This document shows positions 34,300 to 41,701 of a stretch of 64,000 bases of DNA, in pieces (position 1 is the stretch's first letter; each line of letters opens with the position of its first letter). The DNA is from an uncultured Chloroflexota bacterium (GTDB lineage Bacteria; Chloroflexota; Anaerolineae; UBA4142; SHND01): NCBI GenBank assembly GCA_937870825.1, contig CALMZO010000256.1:31428-95427 (forward strand), read 5' to 3'. The position numbers and the translations under genes were made by a program. The notes below the pieces were generated by a model. That model was not told where the DNA came from and did no database searches. It saw only the letters and a program-made list of their open reading frames with translations.

Positions 34300-34629
34300 T
34301 TACGCCGCTTGTTGTAGTTCCTCCGTTTCAAGGAATTTTAGAATCTCGCTGCGCGCTTGTTTGTACGCTTTGAGAAGGTTTTCATCGGGTCCCTTGAAAC
34401 CGATAACGTTGCGTTTGGCACAGGCGGAGCAACCCATCAACGCTTTGTAGCGGTCCGGATTGCAGTCCAAACATCCGCACTGGCGAATCATCATTAAACA
34501 AAAGGCAAGACTGTCCGGATGGTCTTCGGGCAGCGTTGCTACGCGTTTGGCCAGTTCGCGCCATTTCGGGTCACGCAGTCCCGCGAGCGCATGAACGCTC
34601 TTGTGTGGAAAAAGAATCTCCGCACGCAT
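34300..34629 (-). CDS. Small Cys-rich protein (possible zinc-binding)
   Basis: A 109-residue protein with six Cys: one in AFCLMMIRQ, then CGCLDC, then GCSAC. The last four to five could bind zinc or an iron-sulfur cluster. No family was recognised. AAGGAG lies 6 bases before the ATG. It precedes the HNH gene on the same strand (85-base gap) and may be co-transcribed. Confidence 0.65.
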   Translation of the reverse strand: MRAEILFPHKSVHALAGLRDPKWRELAKRVATLPEDHPDSLAFCLMMIRQCGCLDCNPDRYKALMGCSACAKRNVIGFKGPDENLLKAYKQARSEILKFLETEELQQAA

Positions 34630-34924
34630 CGTGCAAACTCCTTAATGGGCAGCGTTGTCGAAAACAAATTTGCAGTTTTCGCAAACGCTGGAGCAAACTG
34701 CGGAGCCGCATTGCTCAGGTCAGATTTGGATGGATTTGGTTGCACGGAAAGTATGTTTGGCACACACTCCGTGTCAACAAAGATGGCGCATGCCTCATTG
34801 AGGCACAAAAAACGGCGCTGTTCCAATTTGCATTGGGCAGGCGCCGCACCACGAACCGAAGGAGTTTTGCTTGCGCTGCATTGCGCGGACAATTCTGTCC
34901 TCAATTCTCCCTACCGATTCAAAG
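34630..34924. other. Intergenic region without recognised gene
   Basis: About 295 bases upstream of the Cys-rich protein gene. Apart from its ribosome-binding site, only a weak hairpin (TGCCTCATTGAGGCA near 34790) and GC-rich words are seen. Plus-strand frames here show no coding features. Confidence 0.5.
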
Positions 34925-35003
34925 TGGACGCGTCGGGATTCGAACCCGAGTCATCGGAATTCGCTCATCTGGCTTGTTCCGATTCGACACCCATCGCACG
35001 CCC
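34925..35003 (-). other. tRNA-like element (tRNA or tmRNA remnant)
   Basis: On the minus strand GGGCGTG (5' end) pairs fully with CGCGTCC (3' end), including G3-U and U6-G wobbles, to give a 7-bp acceptor stem. Before it comes a perfect T-arm: TCGGG, loop TTCGAAT, CCCGA. The discriminator is A; CCA is not encoded. The middle 48 bases do not fold into an anticodon arm with a 7-base loop. The 3' part (ATTCCGATGACTCGGGTTCG) resembles tmRNA 3' ends more than a tRNA. It lies downstream of rnpB and a heptad repeat. Confidence 0.4.
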
Positions 35004-35007
35004 TAAC

Positions 35008-35090
35008 AAAATTTTCGATTTTCGATTTATGATTTTCGATTGCTGCGCTAAAAAACCGCGCGCTCAAAAATCGAAACTCTAAAATCAAAA
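35008..35090. repeat. CGATTTT heptad repeats with inverted copy
   Basis: ATTTTCGATTTTCGATTT...GATTTTCGATTG is followed by AAAAATCGAAAC and AAAATCAAAAATT in the opposite orientation, between rnpB and the tRNA-like element. A similar pair lies at 51023-51090. Confidence 0.65.
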
Positions 35091-35096
35091 ATTCTA

Positions 35097-35551
35097 CGGC
35101 AAGTGGTCGTACCCCCGATTCTGTTTTACTCCGTCATCTGTCTCGAAACATTTCTGCTTCGGTTATGCGTACACGAATTTGCATTCGCGTCGCATCACTG
35201 CGACAGGACATTCGACATTGCTGCCAAATGCCCACCTGCCTTGCTCTCCGTTGGACATTCACCTAGCCACTGTCATTGCTGACAATGCTGGTGGGCTTTT
35301 ACCCCACCGTTTCGCCCCTGTCCCGTGAGGGCAACCCCAAGGGATTGCCCCAACAGGTAGGAATATTTTCTGTTGCAGTTGTCGTCAGACCTCACCCCGC
35401 CCCTCTCCTACAAGGAGAGGGAGAATGCGGTCTGCCCTAGCTTGCTGTTTCGCTAGGCAACGTTGCGTCATAACAAACATGACGCAGAGAGTCGGGAAGT
35501 TCCTCTCACGGCGATGTGATTCGCCGCAAGCGACGGAACACCTGCTTGCCG
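35097..35551 (-). ncRNA. rnpB: RNase P RNA (bacterial type A-like)
   Basis: A catalytic RNA for tRNA 5' maturation, about 455 nt. Both ends pair as P1 (CGGCAAG with CTTGCCG). In order it contains GAGGAACTTCCCGACTC (P4 5' side, normally GAGGAAAGTCC), a P8/P9-like pair of hairpins, GCAACAGAAAATA, GGGGTAAAAGCCCACC, GGAGAGCAAGGCAGG and the 3' conserved ACAGAATCGGGGGTAC. A CCTCACCCC/CTCTCC...GGAGAG repeat hairpin is inserted before the GCAACAGA segment. tRNA-Lys lies upstream on the same strand. Exact ends are estimated from P1. Confidence 0.9.
35390..35422. repeat. CCTCACCCC...CTCTCCTACAAGGAGAG hairpin repeat inside rnpB
   Basis: CTCTCCTACAAGGAGAG preceded by CCTCACCCCGCCC, nearly identical to the element between coxA and coxC (28319-28349). 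Within the RNA it would form an extra stem. Confidence 0.75.
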
Positions 35552-35572
35552 AAATTTTTTTCTGTTGTTAAT

Positions 35573-35597
35573 GTTGCAAACAAAAGACGTTTGCAAC
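35573..35597. repeat. Hairpin between tRNA-Lys and rnpB
   Basis: GTTGCAAA and TTTGCAAC form a perfect 8-bp stem with a 9-base loop. It may be a processing signal or weak terminator between the two RNA genes. Confidence 0.4.
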
Positions 35598-35600
35598 CAG

Positions 35601-35673
35601 TGAGCCGCCAGAGGGTCGAACTCTGAACCTGCAGCTTAAAAGGCTGTTGCTCTGCCGATTGAGCTAGCGGCCC
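35601..35673 (-). tRNA. tRNA-Lys (anticodon TTT)
   Basis: A 73-base cloverleaf without encoded CCA: acceptor GGGCCGC/GCGGCTC, D-arm GCTC...GAGC, anticodon loop CTTTTAA (anticodon TTT), T-arm CAGAG TTCGACC CTCTG, discriminator A. One mismatch (A-C) lies at the top of the anticodon stem. Confidence 0.95.
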
Positions 35674-35723
35674 ATATAAATTTGTTAATGCACCGTTCCA
35701 CCAAAAAAAGGCGTAAGCTGCTC

Positions 35724-35775
35724 ACAAAAAAACGGCGTGAGCGTTGCGCTGAATTCGCGCTTGCGCTTCACGCCG
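35724..35775 (-). terminator. Rho-independent terminator upstream of tRNA-Lys
   Basis: On the minus strand CGGCGTGAAGCGCAAGCGC pairs with GCGCAACGCTCACGCCG, followed by TTTTTTT. It ends the short transcription unit that begins at the promoter 35906-35935. Confidence 0.8.
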
Positions 35776-35802
35776 CCAATGGCTGAAACGAATCGCTCAA
35801 AC

Positions 35803-35877
35803 TTACCGCGCAAAACCATGTCCCGTCATTTCTGACGGCATCCATTTGGAAGCAAGCAAAGATTTCGCTTGAAACAT
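35803..35877 (-). CDS. Possible 24-codon small ORF
   Basis: ATG to TAA, 24 residues (MFQAKSLLASKWMPSEMTGH, then GFAR). AGGTGAG lies 6-12 bases before the ATG. It is the only frame with a ribosome-binding site in the short unit between the promoter 35906-35935 and the terminator 35724-35775. Without homologues it could equally be a non-coding transcript. Confidence 0.3.
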   Translation of the reverse strand: MFQAKSLLASKWMPSEMTGHGFAR

Positions 35878-35905
35878 GTTTCTCACCTACTCTACTTTCG
35901 TGCGG

Positions 35906-35935
35906 ATTCTACCATAAAGTTCCGCCCCATGTCAA
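35906..35935 (-). promoter_or_regulatory. Strong promoter for a short transcript upstream of tRNA-Lys
   Basis: Perfect TTGACA, an 18-base spacer and TAGAAT on the minus strand, just behind the nuoN stop. The transcript would run about 175 bases to the terminator, or read through into tRNA-Lys and rnpB. Confidence 0.65.
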
Positions 35936-35953
35936 AAAAAATTTGTGTTTTCG

Positions 35954-37396
35954 CTAGCGCGCCGCTTGCGCGAATTGAATCACTTCCGACGGGAACAAGC
36001 CCAAGCCAATCGTCAACAACACGACAACAACGACCGCGAACGCGAGAATCACAGGGGTTCGTGATGGTGTTTGCGCCCAACCTTCCGCAGGCGGATTCAT
36101 GTACATTCGCACGACAGGTCCGAGATAATAGTACACCGAAACAAGACTGTTCAAGACTCCAAGAATCGCGAGCCACACATAACCCGCGTTCACTGCCGCG
36201 CCGAATACGAAAAATTTCGCGACGAATCCCGCAAAGGGCGGAAAGCCCGCGAGTGATAACAATGAAATCGCGAGCGCGGCAGCCGCCCACGGTTTTTGCT
36301 GCGCCGCGCCAGCCAGGTCCGCGAATGACACGCGTTCGCGTTCGCCATTTCCCAGCGCAATGACCGCGCCGAACGCGGCGAGATTCATCACCGCATACGC
36401 GGCGAAATAAAAAAGCGCGGCGGAAGTTCCGCCTGCCGCTTCGCCCGCCACCAACGCGACCAGAATGTACCCCGCGTGTGCGATGGACGAATACGCCAAC
36501 ATCCGCTTGATGTTCGATTGCACAAGGGCGGCGACATTACCAAGTGTCATCGTCACAACGGCGAGAATCGCCAACACCATTTGCCAATCGAGTCCGCTCG
36601 CGGGAACGGCGACGAGAAAGGTGCGAAAGAACGCGGCGAACGCGGCGGCTTTAGTTGCGACGCTCATGAACGCGGTGATTGGCGTGGGCGCGCCTTCGTA
36701 CACGTCGGGCATCCACCATTGAAACGGCACCAGTCCCACTTTGAAGCCAAAACCGACGAGCAGCAACCCGATGCCCATCAAGAATAAAACATTGCCGGAA
36801 GAATTTGTCGCGCTTGCGATGACATCCAAATTTGTCGAACCCGTTGCGCCGTACAACAGCGCGACGCCGTACAAAAAGAACGCGGAGGAGAACGCGCCCA
36901 GCAAAAAGTATTTCATGCCCGCTTCGAGCGACATGTTGTTCGTGCGCCAAAACGCGCACAGCACGTATAGCGGCAACGAAAACAATTCCAGTCCGAGAAA
37001 CATCACAATCAAATCATTCGCGAGCGCCATCAAAATCATCCCACTCGTCGCGCCGAGCAGCAGCGCGAGATATTCGCCAAAATCCAAATTGCGCGCGCGC
37101 AAATAATCGAGCGAAAGCAAAATCGTCACGAACGCGGCGACGATAACCACAAGCGCAACACCGAGCGCGAGATTGTCCGCCAACACACTGTTGTTGAATG
37201 CCGAGAGATTCGCGTCGTACAGAACAAACGTCTGCACTCCCGCGAGCGTCAAGCCCGCCAACGCGACGAATGCCAGCCAACGTTTGTTGTTCCCCGGCAG
37301 CAGCGCATCCCCAAGCATCACCAACATCGCCGTCACTGCGGGAATGATTGCGGGCATCAGAGGAACGAGATTGATTTCAGGGGGAACGAAATTCAT
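35954..37396 (-). CDS. nuoN: NADH-quinone oxidoreductase subunit N
   Basis: A 480-residue proton-pumping membrane subunit of complex I with about 14 helices. FLGLELFSLPLYVLCAF (the conserved Glu of TM5), LLVGFGFKVGLVPFQWWMPDVYEGAPTP and KRMLAYSSIAHAGYILV are present. It is the last nuo gene of the cluster. Confidence 0.95.
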   Translation of the reverse strand: MNFVPPEINLVPLMPAIIPAVTAMLVMLGDALLPGNNKRWLAFVALAGLTLAGVQTFVLYDANLSAFNNSVLADNLALGVALVVIVAAFVTILLSLDYLRARNLDFGEYLALLLGATSGMILMALANDLIVMFLGLELFSLPLYVLCAFWRTNNMSLEAGMKYFLLGAFSSAFFLYGVALLYGATGSTNLDVIASATNSSGNVLFLMGIGLLLVGFGFKVGLVPFQWWMPDVYEGAPTPITAFMSVATKAAAFAAFFRTFLVAVPASGLDWQMVLAILAVVTMTLGNVAALVQSNIKRMLAYSSIAHAGYILVALVAGEAAGGTSAALFYFAAYAVMNLAAFGAVIALGNGERERVSFADLAGAAQQKPWAAAALAISLLSLAGFPPFAGFVAKFFVFGAAVNAGYVWLAILGVLNSLVSVYYYLGPVVRMYMNPPAEGWAQTPSRTPVILAFAVVVVVLLTIGLGLFPSEVIQFAQAAR

Positions 37397-37445
37397 AAGT
37401 CAATGCACAACATTTCGCAGACAGAACAAGCACAAGGCATTGTCC

Positions 37446-37985
37446 TTACTCTTTTTTGGTCTTGCGCTTTACGGTCAATTTTTGCCGCGCTCGCGCCCAG
37501 CGTTCGATTTTTTTGCGATAGCTGCGGACTTGTTCGGCGTGTTCGCGGTCATGGTCAATCTGCGTCTGAATCAATTCAAAGCCCGTCGCGGGCTTGCCCC
37601 ACGATGTCATACGCGAACGATTCAACACCGGGTCCGTCAGACCCTCAATCACTTGAATCAAATCGCGCCGCGCGATTTCAAACTCGGACATGATTTCGTG
37701 TGGGGTCCGCTCGGCGCGCATTGCGAGTTGTTCTTGATTCCACATCGCGAATCCGTTGCGGTCCGAAATTTCGTACGTGTACGCGGACTCGCCGGGCATC
37801 GTAAACGTTTGAAGCACGCGCACCATCTCTTCGTCCCACGACGCGACGTGCGCGAGCAAATCTTTGAGCGTCCATGTGCTAATCGCTTTGGAACGCGTGA
37901 AATCTTCTTCTGTCAAGCCGGAAAGTGTTTCCGTGAGTTCTTTGCGCGCAGCGCGCAGCTGTTGAATCGCTTCATCGCGTTTCAT
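37446..37985 (-). CDS. DinB-like four-helix protein within the nuo cluster (first of four in the window)
   Basis: A 179-residue helical protein of the DinB/MSMEG-like superfamily. STWTLKDLLAHVASWDEEMVR (first metal His) and QIDHDREHAEQVRSYRKKI (second and third His) give the usual 3-His metal site. Members include thiol-dependent transferases, but a function cannot be assigned. Its start overlaps the stop of nuoM by 4 bases (ATGA), so it is translated with the complex I genes. The C-terminus is Lys-rich. Confidence 0.75.
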   Translation of the reverse strand: MKRDEAIQQLRAARKELTETLSGLTEEDFTRSKAISTWTLKDLLAHVASWDEEMVRVLQTFTMPGESAYTYEISDRNGFAMWNQEQLAMRAERTPHEIMSEFEIARRDLIQVIEGLTDPVLNRSRMTSWGKPATGFELIQTQIDHDREHAEQVRSYRKKIERWARARQKLTVKRKTKKE

Positions 37986-39460
37986 CGTAATCGTCCTGCG
38001 ACACCCGAGTGTCCTAGTAATTCGGTGATGGATGCTTGCATCGGATCAAGTAAATAATTCGGAAAAATTCCAATCAGCACGATAAACATCACTAGCGCCA
38101 GTACCAACACAAATTCGCGGCGGTTCAAATCGGGCAGCGTTTTATTTTTTTCGTTCGTGACAGGACCCTGCATCGCGCGCTGATATGCCCACAACAAATA
38201 AATCGCGGCGAGAATCACGCCGACAGCCGCAAACCCAGTGTACAGCGGATTTGCCTCCCACGCGCCGAGCAAAATCAAAAATTCCCCGACAAAGCCATTC
38301 AGCCCGGGCAAGCCCATTGAGGCAAACATGACGAGCAGCAAAAAGAACGCATACAAGGGAATCACTTTTTGCAAACCGCCAAAATTCGCAATCAAACGCG
38401 TGTGTGTGCGTTCATACAATATACCCACGAGCAAAAACAACGCGCCTGTGGCAAGTCCATGATTCACCATTTGCAGCACCGCGCCGCTGAGCGCTTGCTG
38501 CGAAAAAACAAAAATGCCGAGAATGATAAATCCCATGTGCGAAACGGACGAGTACGCGACGAGCGATTTCAAATCTTTTTGCACAGCCGCCACCATTGCG
38601 CCGTAAATTATCCCAACAATCGCCAACACAATCAACAGCGGCGCAAATTGACGCGACGCGTCAGGAAAGAGCGTGAGGTTGTAGCGAATGAAACCGTACG
38701 CGCCGAGTTTCAGCAAGATGCCCGCGAGAATAATCGAACCTGCGGTTGGCGCTTGTACGTGCGCGTCGGGCAGCCATGTGTGCAGCGGGAACATCGGCAC
38801 TTTGATGGCGAACGCGAGCGCGAACGCGGCAAAGAGCCACGGCTGAATCGTCGCGGGCGTAATCGTTTTTTGCAGTTCGAGCAAATCGAACGTTCGCGCA
38901 CCCGTCGCAAAATACAACACGATAATCGCAACAAGCATCAACAGCGAACCGGTCATTGTGAACAAGACAAACTTGATTGCCGCGTAAATTCGTTTTTCGT
39001 GTCCCCAAATGCCGATGATGAACGCCATCGGAATCAGCGAGAATTCGAAAAAGACGTAAAACAAAAAAACGTCCAGCGCGACAAACACACCGAGCATCGC
39101 CGCTTCGAGGATGAGAAAGAGAATAAAATATTCTTGTACGCGCTCGTTGATTTCCGAGAACGACGCGGGAATCGCAATCAGCATGAGGAACGTCGTCAGC
39201 ATTACGAGCCAGAACGACAACCCGTCCACCCCGACATGATACGAAATCCCGAACTGCGGCACCCACGCGTACTGCTCGACGAATTGCATCGCGCTCGTAT
39301 TCGGCACAAAGTTCGCGAGCAAGTACAGCGACAACGCAAACTCAATCGCCACCGCAACGAACGCCCAACCTTTGATGAGTGACGCGTTTGCCCGCGGAAG
39401 CAGCGCCGTGATGAGCGCGGCGGCGAGGGGAAAGACAACAAGCAAAGAGACAATTGGCAT
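37982..39460 (-). CDS. nuoM: NADH-quinone oxidoreductase subunit M
   Basis: A 492-residue complex I pump subunit. FYVFFEFSLIPMAFIIGIWG contains the conserved Glu, FAIKVPMFPLHTWLPDAHVQAPT is the TM7-8 signature, and KSLVAYSSVSHMGFIILGI follows. It overlaps the DinB-like gene by 4 bases. The gene starts just beyond the small-RNA locus at 39508-39643. Confidence 0.95.
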   Translation of the reverse strand: MPIVSLLVVFPLAAALITALLPRANASLIKGWAFVAVAIEFALSLYLLANFVPNTSAMQFVEQYAWVPQFGISYHVGVDGLSFWLVMLTTFLMLIAIPASFSEINERVQEYFILFLILEAAMLGVFVALDVFLFYVFFEFSLIPMAFIIGIWGHEKRIYAAIKFVLFTMTGSLLMLVAIIVLYFATGARTFDLLELQKTITPATIQPWLFAAFALAFAIKVPMFPLHTWLPDAHVQAPTAGSIILAGILLKLGAYGFIRYNLTLFPDASRQFAPLLIVLAIVGIIYGAMVAAVQKDLKSLVAYSSVSHMGFIILGIFVFSQQALSGAVLQMVNHGLATGALFLLVGILYERTHTRLIANFGGLQKVIPLYAFFLLLVMFASMGLPGLNGFVGEFLILLGAWEANPLYTGFAAVGVILAAIYLLWAYQRAMQGPVTNEKNKTLPDLNRREFVLVLALVMFIVLIGIFPNYLLDPMQASITELLGHSGVAGRLR

Positions 39461-39507
39461 CGAATTACGTCCGACAAAAATGCATCTTGGTCATTACGAA
39501 AAAAGTT

Positions 39508-39536
39508 TTGACAGCGCAATCTGCGAGTGCTAAAAT
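39508..39536 (+). promoter_or_regulatory. Near-consensus promoter of the candidate small RNA
   Basis: TTGACA, a 17-base spacer ending TGC, then TAAAAT: perfect -35, extended -10, ideal spacing, pointing away from nuoM into a gene-free structured segment. Confidence 0.7.
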
Positions 39537-39542
39537 ATGGTT

Positions 39543-39643
39543 GTCAAAAAACCGCAAGGTTTTTTCCACCTAGTGAAGAGACGCCTCCTTGTGGCGTCCT
39601 GTTACGGTAACCAGCCCGTGACTAGCTAGGTGGTTTTTTTTTT
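39543..39643 (+). ncRNA. Candidate small RNA with its own promoter and terminator
   Basis: About 100 nt. It begins with an AAAAAACC/GGTTTTTT hairpin (39546-39565). Then CCACCTAG (39566-39573) pairs with CTAGGTGG (39626-39633), followed by ten T. Enclosed are GACGCC-loop-GGCGTC and a second hairpin (CTGTTAC/GTAACCAG), so it can fold as a junction. The first internal loop with its closing base gives CCTCCTT, complementary to ribosome-binding sites. No open frame with a ribosome-binding site is present. The same DNA also ends the DUF3800 gene on the other strand, so part of the structure may be a bidirectional terminator. Confidence 0.5.
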
Positions 39644-40246
39644 GAACTCAGCAATCTCCAGTTTGTCTGCAATCGCCTCCAAGAGCGTTGTTTCGCCGTA
39701 CCGCTTCCAACGATGCGCGGCACCTGCAATCAAATCTGCAACCTGAATTAACGGTTCACTTGAGGAGCGTTTCGCCACAATCTTTTTGAAACCACGCTCG
39801 ATTCCGCTGACCCTGAGTCCAAATCGAATTTCGTGGAGTGCTTGACCCGATTGATCGAATTCGTCCAGCACCAAAACACTCTGCTCGCGTAGCGCCAAAG
39901 GGACGAGTGTAAATGTTTCAATAACCAACTGAGCGTAACGACTTGGATCTGGTATTGTTCTCAAGTATGACGGTAAGTGGTGTTTGTCCGCAATCAGAAC
40001 CCAACCACGAAAGGTCAGCGTGGCAAGAAAATCAAAAACTTTGTTACCCCATCGCTTGCTGGAAATTTCGTGAAACGCAAGTTCGCGATCGTCAAGTACA
40101 TTCATCTTCTTGAACGATTCGATTTCCCCCCGCGCCGAATCAGGGTTATCAAATCGTACAAGGGCTATAACAAAATAGCGCGTCGCACCCTCGTCGAATT
40201 TTAGATCCAAATTCCCCGATTCGTCCCCAGCATAAATTGTAGCCAT
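39626..40246 (-). CDS. DUF3800 domain protein
   Basis: A 206-residue protein. YAGDESGNLDLKF near the start (acidic D-E pair), LVLDEFDQSG and the late PLIQVADLIAGAAHRW are the conserved acidic segments of DUF3800, an RNase H-like fold family of unproven function often found near mobile or defence genes. The ATG at 40246 puts the motif at the N-terminus; a GTG at 40261 is an alternative. The stop lies in the terminator stem of the candidate small RNA. It sits between nuoM and a lipoprotein gene. Confidence 0.75.
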   Translation of the reverse strand: MATIYAGDESGNLDLKFDEGATRYFVIALVRFDNPDSARGEIESFKKMNVLDDRELAFHEISSKRWGNKVFDFLATLTFRGWVLIADKHHLPSYLRTIPDPSRYAQLVIETFTLVPLALREQSVLVLDEFDQSGQALHEIRFGLRVSGIERGFKKIVAKRSSSEPLIQVADLIAGAAHRWKRYGETTLLEAIADKLEIAEFKKKTT

Positions 40247-40267
40247 CCAAGAAATTTCCACAAGAGA

Positions 40268-41686
40268 TTACGGCATCAACCCCTCAAACCTCGGTTTATA
40301 AAATTCCCCACACAATTTTTGTTTTTCCACCAACGCGTTTTCTTGGACATCTCGATAAAATTCCTCAATCGTCGCGACATATTCTTGCTGCGTCAACTCG
40401 CTCGGGCTGATTCGCACTTGCGCCGCGTGCTGTGAAAATTGAATTTCGATTTCGTCCGCGGAAAGATGCACCACGCAATCGCGCATTCCTAACGGTATCG
40501 CTTGCAAATCGAAACGGTTGAGGCGCAAATCGCGAACATGCGTTATTTCGTGAATGAGCAGCGTGAGCAAACTCCACCGCGCCAACGCGTCGTGCGACGC
40601 GCCCGGAAAAGCGTCTTGCGTCCAGACACTCAAATGGTCGCGAATGCGAATCCGCCCAATGCCTGCCTTGCCCTCGCGCGTGCGGCAGCAAATCGCATCC
40701 GAGACAAACGGTAGAGAGCCATCGTGATAAATTTCGAGCGGACGCTGCGCGAGAAAATAATCGTACCAGTCTGGCATGTTTTCGCGCAGCCACGCCAACG
40801 CGTTTTCAAAATACGCAATGTCCGCGCGATTGAAATCGTAAAGAGCAACCTCCTCAACATCGCCCGCGAGTTGCGTCACCTGTTCCAAAGCGAACGGCAG
40901 CCCCAACCGTTTGCCAGTCGGGCGCGGGTGGGACCCCGAACGGTCCAACACTTCAAAATAGCCGCTCGATGCATTGAACGCAACCGCATCACTGCGCGCC
41001 ATCGGCACAAAAGGACTGGGCAAGAGTTGAACAATTTCGGCGGTGTGCCGGTCAACCAAAACGACTTGCCAATCGGTCAACACTTGCGGATTGCCGTTCG
41101 GTTTCACCTCGAGCAACGGCGCAACTTGTTTCCCGCTTGCTTCGAGCGGATAGACACGCAGCAGCGCGAACGCGTTTTGAGAATCTTGCTTGTCGTACCA
41201 AATGTGCGCGTAACACAGATTGAACTCACAGCGGCGTCCTTCATCGTACGCCAACGCGTTCCCATCTTGATCGCGCAATCCAAAACGCGCGTTCATCACT
41301 TCGCCCAACGACGTCACAACGCCGTCGAACGAAATCGTTTCGGGATGCAAACAATACACGCGTTCGCGATTTTCAAAACGTATGCCTTGCGGCAGTTCGC
41401 AGAAATTCAATGCGCGATAGGACGAACCGCGCAGCCGCCGCAAACTCACAATCGCCCGCGTGAGGGCATCCGCATCTTCAGCTCCCGGCGTTTCGTCTGC
41501 GGAAACGGTTGCCTCTCTTGGCGGTGTTAAGGTTCGCGTACTGGATACCGTTGCTTGAGGCACGCGCAAATTTTCAACGGTCTGCGGTACACTTGGAACA
41601 GGCGGTGTTGCGCACGCAATCAACCCCGCGAGCAACAACCACACGCCAACCTTGACGGGAGACCATCGGCGCTTTGGCTCCATCAA
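40268..41686 (-). CDS. Putative lipoprotein with HExxH zinc-protease-like motif
   Basis: A 472-residue exported protein: basic start, hydrophobic segment and lipobox LIAC at about residue 25, then a Pro/Thr-rich linker to about residue 70. The C-terminal part contains LLIHEITHVRDL, an HExxH zinc motif followed by Asp, in a segment with many Trp and Tyr residues. No family was recognised. Several Cys (EFNLC, ICCR, RDC, KLC) suggest disulphides. It lies between nuoL and the DUF3800 gene. Confidence 0.65.
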   Translation of the reverse strand: MMEPKRRWSPVKVGVWLLLAGLIACATPPVPSVPQTVENLRVPQATVSSTRTLTPPREATVSADETPGAEDADALTRAIVSLRRLRGSSYRALNFCELPQGIRFENRERVYCLHPETISFDGVVTSLGEVMNARFGLRDQDGNALAYDEGRRCEFNLCYAHIWYDKQDSQNAFALLRVYPLEASGKQVAPLLEVKPNGNPQVLTDWQVVLVDRHTAEIVQLLPSPFVPMARSDAVAFNASSGYFEVLDRSGSHPRPTGKRLGLPFALEQVTQLAGDVEEVALYDFNRADIAYFENALAWLRENMPDWYDYFLAQRPLEIYHDGSLPFVSDAICCRTREGKAGIGRIRIRDHLSVWTQDAFPGASHDALARWSLLTLLIHEITHVRDLRLNRFDLQAIPLGMRDCVVHLSADEIEIQFSQHAAQVRISPSELTQQEYVATIEEFYRDVQENALVEKQKLCGEFYKPRFEGLMP

Positions 41687-41701
41687 TCACGTCAAACCCA
41701 A

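Noticed and set aside
34519..35082. Plus-strand open frames around 34.5-35.1 kb
   Set aside because: They cover the tRNA-like element in reverse; translations such as GIRTR/GFEPE are typical artefacts of reading tRNA-type T-arms backwards.
38369..39382. Plus-strand open frame of 337 codons
   Set aside because: Antisense to nuoM; Arg/Gln/Glu-rich shadow.
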